A stretch of 64,000 nt of DNA. Origin: Laburnicola sp. R22_1 (Eukaryota > Ascomycota > Dothideomycetes > Pleosporales > Didymosphaeriaceae). Positions within the stretch are counted from its first letter, which is position 1; each line of letters starts with the position of its first letter. Under the pieces are notes generated by a model. That model did not search any database. It was not told where the DNA came from and saw only the letters and a program-made list of their open reading frames with translations. Below are positions 58,675 to 64,000 of this stretch, piece after piece. The position numbers were made by a program, and so were the translations under genes. Where the stretch lies: contig JACONQ010000017.1 of assembly GCA_014281115.1 (NCBI GenBank), positions 930,001-994,000 on the forward strand. The letters run 5' to 3'.

Positions 58675-61600
58675 ATGGCGTCGCCAGCTCATAACGCCGA
58701 GGCGGCCAGCGTCACGACGGTACAGACGCAAGCGATAGAACCCTACACCATGGCACATCTGTCGGTAGCTCCAGCTACTACGACGACAGTCGTTACGACA
58801 ACGACCACTACGACTACGCAGTTTCCACCTTTGGTGTTCAAGCCGCCTCGGAGTCTGAGTGAACGAGACCCGAAGGAATACCCCCTTGCCCATACCCAGG
58901 CTCCGGTATCACTACGCAAGTTTTTCTTTGATCTAGCGGGCGAACAGGCCTGCTTTCAGGAGGCGAAGGACGTGGTGGATACCGTCGCAGAGGTACGCTT
59001 TATCAGCATGGGTCGGTTGTGATTACACCGGCCATTCCGACAGAATCATTCAAACTGACTCGTATGTATAGCACAAGGGCCTCCACAAAGGTCTGGACAT
59101 GAACAACGGGCGGATCCAGACGATCGAGCGCTTCAGAGGCCAGCCCGCCTTTGCCACGCCCAGCCGCACCACACGACCGAACACGACCGCTCCCGATATC
59201 GCCCCACGCTCCGCTTCTGGGCGGAGAAAACGATCGCCGCCGCCGCCATCCATTGCTGAAGCCGCAGAGATTGCTAGTCTACATCGGCGCAGTAAGAAGC
59301 CGCGGACATCAATTCAAGACTTCAAGGGCCGAGGCACCGCGCAGTTGAGCTCGAACGTTGCGTCGGAGGAGAACCGAGGAACCGCACCTGCAACTCCTGA
59401 TACCGAAATGGGCGCATCAGGTTCGTTTAAGATGCCTAGGCCGGCATTAACCACAAGGCGGGCAGCCTTGAGGTCGTCTGCGCACCGCTGGCAGCCTACA
59501 CCACTTTCCTGGCAATCGTGCGACGACGTTTCTGCTCCTTCGGGCAACAAAGACGGTACGGTGGACGAGCAGCAAGACATAAACGACAGACATGCATATA
59601 CTCAGGCTGTTGTGGATGGCCCAGGGATTGCTGCTACTCCGCCAATTGCGGACACAGATTTGGAACCAGTAGGCCCGTTCACATCTCGGGATACCTCGTA
59701 CCCTCAGGCAGGACGACCGACCCCTTTAGACACACTGACGGCTCAGGATGCTAGCTTGCCGAGCCCCAGCCTTTCTCCCATCACTGCTGCTGCCACTCTA
59801 GCTCAGCAGCACCCTATGGACAGTTCATTCGTGACAGAGGGAGGCGAGGAAGACTCTAATGATGTGTCCAGTCTCGACATCTCTCAAAATAATTTGACTG
59901 AAAGCGATGCAACCTCGCTTCCACTTCTGTCGCCCAAGTCGCGGAAGATCGAGCTTCCTGACGCAAGCCATCTCAGCGCGAACCCTCAGCTACCCACACC
60001 CACGATAATGGACGTTCCGACGATGATAGACTCCTTTGACGCTCTACCGGAAAAGATGAAAACGTACGTCATGTACCAGCTTCTTCGGAGGTGCACGAAA
60101 CCGACTCTCCATTTCGTGGCCGATGTGGTCAACCCGGCCCTCAAGTGTGACTTTATCACCTTGCTTCCCACAGAACTTAGTCTCCATATTATCAACTGTC
60201 TGGATGTCAAAAGCATGTGTAGCGCAGCTCAGGTATCCAGGAAGTGGCGGGAGATGATAGATACCAATGAAGGGGCTTGGAAAGAGCTTTTGGACAAGGA
60301 TGGGTATGTCCTACCCGAGAATGAGTTGGAGCGGGCTATCGATGAGGGTTGGGGTTGGCAATACCCCGAGTCTCGCGAGAGCTGCGAGGCTGACCTTAGA
60401 GATCCCAATAGCAGCACAAAATCGGAGATTCCTCATTCGTTGGGAACCTCTGGAGCAAGCGGGCTTGGTAATTTTGACGTTGAAAGAGCAATAACGCGAT
60501 CATCCTTTAATCGACAAAAGAGGAAAGCCAACATTAAGCACGTCGGCGTTAAGAAGCTCCGCAAGAAGGGTCCGTCGAGTTCGAAACTTCAAATCGCCTC
60601 GTACCTCCGCTCTAGCGCGTTCCAGCAGGGACCATTCGAGTGTGCACGTCAAGCTAGGGAGGCCCTTCCAGACCCTGGTATCGGCCTACCAAGTCTGCGG
60701 AAGATGCATTTATTCAAATCTTTGTATCAACGACACCATCTCATCCGCAAGAGCTGGATGGATGTCGAGACGAAGCCCAAACACATTGCATTTCGAGCCC
60801 ACCAGCGCCACGTCGTAACCTGCCTTCAGTTCGACACTGATAAGATTCTCACCGGCAGCGACGACACCAACATTAACGTATATGACACCAAGACGGGAGC
60901 TTTACGTAACCGTCTCGAGGGGCATGAAGGTGGTGTATGGGCTCTTCAGTACGAGGGCAACACTTTAGTTTCGGGTTCGACCGACAGATCCGTTCGAGTT
61001 TGGGACATTGAGAAGGGTAAGTGTACGCAAGTGTTCCAAGGCCACACATCTACTGTTCGGTGTCTGGTCATTCTCAAGCCCACGAAGATTGGTGAGACGT
61101 TTGATGGACAGCCGATCATGATGCCCAAAGAAGAGCTGATTATTACTGGGTCCCGAGACTCTTCGTTAAGAGTATGGAAACTTCCTAAGCCGGGCGACAA
61201 GAGCATTATACAAACCGGGCCCCCTGCGAACGACCAAGACAATCCTTACTTCATTCGCGCACTCACTGGGCATCATCACTCGGTTCGCGCTATCGCTGCC
61301 CATGGTGACACTCTCGTTAGCGGGAGCTACGACTGCATTGTTCGCGTATGGAAGATATCCACCGGGGAGGTACTTCACCGACTTCAAGGACATGCCCAGA
61401 AAGTCTACAGCGTTGTCCTGGATACCGCACGTAACCGCTGCATCAGTGGATCCATGGACAACATGGTCAAGGTCTGGTCACTTGAGACTGGGGCCTGTAT
61501 TTTTACTCTTGAGGGACACACATCGCTAGTTGGTCTGTTGGACTTGAGCCATGAGCGCCTCGTTTCGGCTGCAGCTGACTCCACCCTTCGCATCTGGGAC

Positions 61601-62014
61601 CCCGAAAACGGACAGTGCAAGAGCAGGCTTTGTGCTCATACCGGAGCCATCACCTGCTTCCAACACGACGGCCAGAAAGTTATATCTGGCTCCGACAAGA
61701 CATTGAAAATGTGGAATGTACAAACAGGCGAATTTGTGAAGGATCTTTTGACTGACCTGAGCGGCGTATGGCAAGTCAAGTTCAATGAGCGACGATGTGT
61801 CGCAGCGGTTCAACGGAATAACATGACGTATATCGAGGTAAACATGATCAGAATTACCGTACTTAATTCAGTGCTGACGATATTGCAGGTGTTGGACTTT
61901 GGTGCTTCGCGCGATGGTGAACCTCTTGCTCAGAGAGGACGCCGCATCGTCGTTAACTCGAAGGGCCAAGAGACCGAGGACATGGACGACCTGATCGACG
62001 TAGACCCAGTCTAG
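58675..62014 (+). CDS. cdc4: SCF ubiquitin ligase F-box/WD40 subunit, Cdc4 type
   Basis: Substrate receptor of the SCF ubiquitin ligase, which binds phosphorylated substrates (Sic1-like inhibitors in yeast) through its WD40 propeller and Skp1 through its F-box. Exons 58675-58992, 59072-61837 and 61889-62014 give about 1069 residues; the last intron (GTAAAC...TTGCAG, 51 nt) is a multiple of three, so retaining it would only add 17 residues. The first 430 residues are Ser/Thr/Pro-rich, with a poly-Thr run near residue 40. The segment MKTYVMYQLLRRC precedes the F-box LPTELSLHIINCLDVKS (about residue 470), as in Cdc4/Fbw7. WD40 repeats run from about residue 680 to 1025, with typical units such as LVSGSTDRSVRVWDI, ITGSRDSSLRVWKL and CISGSMDNMVKVWSL. 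It is much longer at the N-terminus than the yeast protein. Confidence 0.93.
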
Positions 62015-62637
62015 ACGCTTACGCTTACGATGCGATTGACACGACTGCATATTTCCTGCATATTCAAAAGCAAATACCCCTTCAGCCTTTGACTTGGGTT
62101 TCCTAACGCAATACCGACTTGCGTTAGTGGCAAACGGTAGAGACCGTTCTTATTTTTCTTGGCCAATTACAAATGGCTTGCATCGATACCCTCAGCTATG
62201 GAGTGTCTATCTGATCCCCCACTCGGGGCTTATTTTTCGCATATGAATAGGAGTAGGGCGTTGAGCTGGGGCTTTACAATGCATGTTTAGGTCGTTGGGG
62301 ACTGGTTCGGCTGCATTGATGGACCTTGGCGTCCTCGGACACAGGATTTCAAGTACGTAGTGGACCGGCTACTAGGAGTACTGGATGCGCAGGCACCGTA
62401 CACAGTAGAGCCGACGCATGAATATATTTGTGCATGGTTTATGAGTTGATTTGTTTGTGGGCGTGTTCGTGCTCCATCGGAGTCCATACAAAGGTGCTAG
62501 TCTGCTAGAAGCGGCGGGACACAAGCTTGACCCCGCCACTTTTTTGAGCTCCGCTCCGCTGCCCTCGATCCCTCCACCATCCACAAGCACACGACGCATG
62601 CCTGCTCCAAGATGCTTGCCCGGCGAATTCGTTCCTG
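62015..62637. other. Intergenic region between cdc4 and the RING gene
   Basis: 600 bp holding the cdc4 3' flank and the promoter of the RING-finger gene; no gene is supported. Confidence 0.6.
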
Positions 62638-64000
62638 ATGCCCGCTTACTTCTTCCACTTGGCTTTTGAGCTCTATCCGTCACGCTCGTCGCCCGAAACG
62701 ACGTATGCGCCGCCCCCGCAAACCGACATCTTCACCTCTGAGCTCCCCGTCCACAGCTCGAGCTCGTGGCACTCGCCTGTGCGCCCCCAGAGCAGCTACA
62801 GCACGCTCCTGAAGCCCGCCGCCTCGAGCAGCGAAGCCTCGCACCCGGCAACCCCCCGCGAACGACTGCTGAACCCCCGCCGGTACAGCCAACGCGCCCG
62901 CCATTCCTTCTCGGAGCATCACGATAGCCCTGTGCCGTTCGTCAAGCCGCCGCCGCCGACGCACAGAAGGACGAAGAGCTTTGCCCACAAGGACTGGCGC
63001 TTCGACGCCATCTCGGTCCTGAGCATCGACATGAAGCCTAGCGATGGCGACGACGAAGCCGCAAGACCCCGCGCCAAATCGCTCAAGCATCCCGCCGCAA
63101 ACTCGGGCGGCCTCGCCACCAAAGGCGCATTCATACCCTCGAGTCCCAAGGACACGGAGTTGGGCTGGGGCGTGGTGCACCTGTACCGCGATGGCCAAGA
63201 AACGCCAGGTCTCTACGACGAAGGCGCCGGGGCAGCTTTCAATGAGGAGGACTGTACCACGTTGTGTATACTCGCCGTACCGTCATACATGGCCCCTTCG
63301 GATCTGCTGGGCTTCGTGGGCGAGCAGACGAGGGAGCATGTGAGTCATTTCCGTCTGATACGGACAGCGCGGGCCAACAAGTATATGGTCTTGATGAAGT
63401 TTCGGGAGGCAAAGAAAGCGAGAGAGTGGAGGAAAGAGTGGAACGGAAAGGCGTTCAATAGCATGGAGGTATGTATCACGGTCGCCGTCAAAGAACCATT
63501 TTAGCCTGACTGCCTCGAAGCCAGAATACTGCCATGTAGTTTTCGTCAAGTCCATCACCTTCCAGTCCGATGCCTCCAACCGCGACCCCTCTTCCTATCC
63601 CGACCTTACGAACGATCCGTTCACACCATCTCCCACAAAGCAGCCCACTGCTCCAATCCCTGCAGGCTCAAGCGTCTCCTCGCCTGTCGAAGCTCCCTCT
63701 CTCGCATCGTCGTTGACAGCCAAACCGATCGCCCCTCCCACACCGTCACTCGTTGAGCTCCCCACATGCCCAGTGTGCCTGGAGCGCATGGACGAGACGA
63801 CGGGACTTCTTACTATACTCTGCCAGCACGTTTTCCACTGCGCATGTCTCGAGAAGTGGCGCGGTTCTGGATGCCCAGTATGCCGATACACACAAAACGA
63901 CGCCTTTATCTCGCATAATCGCACACTTGAAGGCGATCCTCCGGAAAATGAGTGCTCCGTCTGCGGCTCTACAGAGAACCTTTGGATCTGCCTCATCTGT
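62638..64000 (+). CDS. BRAP2/ETP1-type RING finger protein, 3' end off the window
   Basis: Partial gene of a RING E3 family: mammalian BRAP (IMP) restrains Ras-MAPK signalling, and yeast Etp1 acts in the ethanol response. Exon 1 is 62638-63468 and exon 2 starts at 63521 and runs off the window. The first 190 residues are Ser/Pro-rich. Residues about 205-285 are the BRAP2 N-terminal RNA-recognition-like domain (LCILAVPSYMAPSDLLGFVG, FRLIRTARANKYMVLMKF). The RING follows at about residues 358-402: CPVCLERMDETTGLL, CQHVFHCACLEKW, CPVCR. The last residues in view, CSVCGSTENLWICLIC, begin the UBP-type zinc finger that always follows in this family. The missing part should hold the rest of that finger and a coiled coil. 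The first exon could start upstream, but MPAYFFHLAFELYP is a typical fungal start. Confidence 0.93.

Noticed and set aside
58315..58893. 192-codon open frame on the minus strand
   Set aside because: It overlaps the cdc4 leader and first exon in antisense; its Arg/Gly-rich composition mirrors the pyrimidine-rich leader.
62680..63198. 172-codon open frame on the minus strand
   Set aside because: Antisense shadow of the disordered N-terminal region of the RING gene.

Overview
This window looks like a chromosome of a filamentous ascomycete, most probably a Dothideomycete and plausibly Pleosporales. The genes are compact, with introns of roughly 45-140 nt. Orthologues of fungal housekeeping genes sit in GC-balanced DNA, and two blocks of extremely AT-rich DNA interrupt them. 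In those blocks CpA and TpG are strongly depleted while CpG sites persist, which is the footprint of repeat-induced point mutation (RIP). The class assignment is an inference from gene content and this two-compartment layout.

Layout. 1-14.4 kb, gene-bearing: a UBC8/UBE2H-type E2 enzyme (+), an unrecognised three-exon gene (-), a CCCH zinc-finger protein (+) and an STK32/YANK-type AGC kinase (+). 14.4-29.06 kb, AT-rich block 1: a decayed Ty3/Gypsy chromodomain retrotransposon with younger short elements nested in it, three unrelated 10-bp minisatellites and a 118-bp tandem repeat. 29.06-32.45 kb: GC-balanced but with no convincing gene. 32.45-48.4 kb, all on the minus strand: TAPT1/EMP65-like membrane protein, PEP carboxykinase, a PDR-type ABC transporter pseudogene with three separate lesions, and a large disordered protein. 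49.9-54.24 kb, AT-rich block 2: a RIP-decayed Fot1/pogo-type DNA transposon with about 45-bp terminal inverted repeats, plus short nested elements. 54.4-64 kb: meiotic axis protein Hop1 (-), SCF F-box protein Cdc4 (+) and a BRAP2/ETP1-type RING protein (+, cut by the window end).

The genes do not form a pathway or a biosynthetic cluster. Three of them (UBC8, CDC4, ETP1-like) belong to the ubiquitin system, and UBC8 and PEP carboxykinase both relate to gluconeogenic control in yeast, but they are far apart here and nothing suggests co-regulation.

The most novel material is the short repeats. Family A (about 110-128 bp) and family B (about 100-1300 bp, constant 3' end, variable 5' end) carry A-rich 3' regions and 9-14-bp target-site duplications, as expected for target-primed retroposition. 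Family M1 (about 95 bp, long inverted ends) is MITE-like and sits near or inside genes, including an intron of hop1. A 228-bp element (family E) is present once intact and once RIP-mutated, so the mutation spectrum can be read directly in this window. Family names A, B, E, M1, R1 and C are labels used only in this report.
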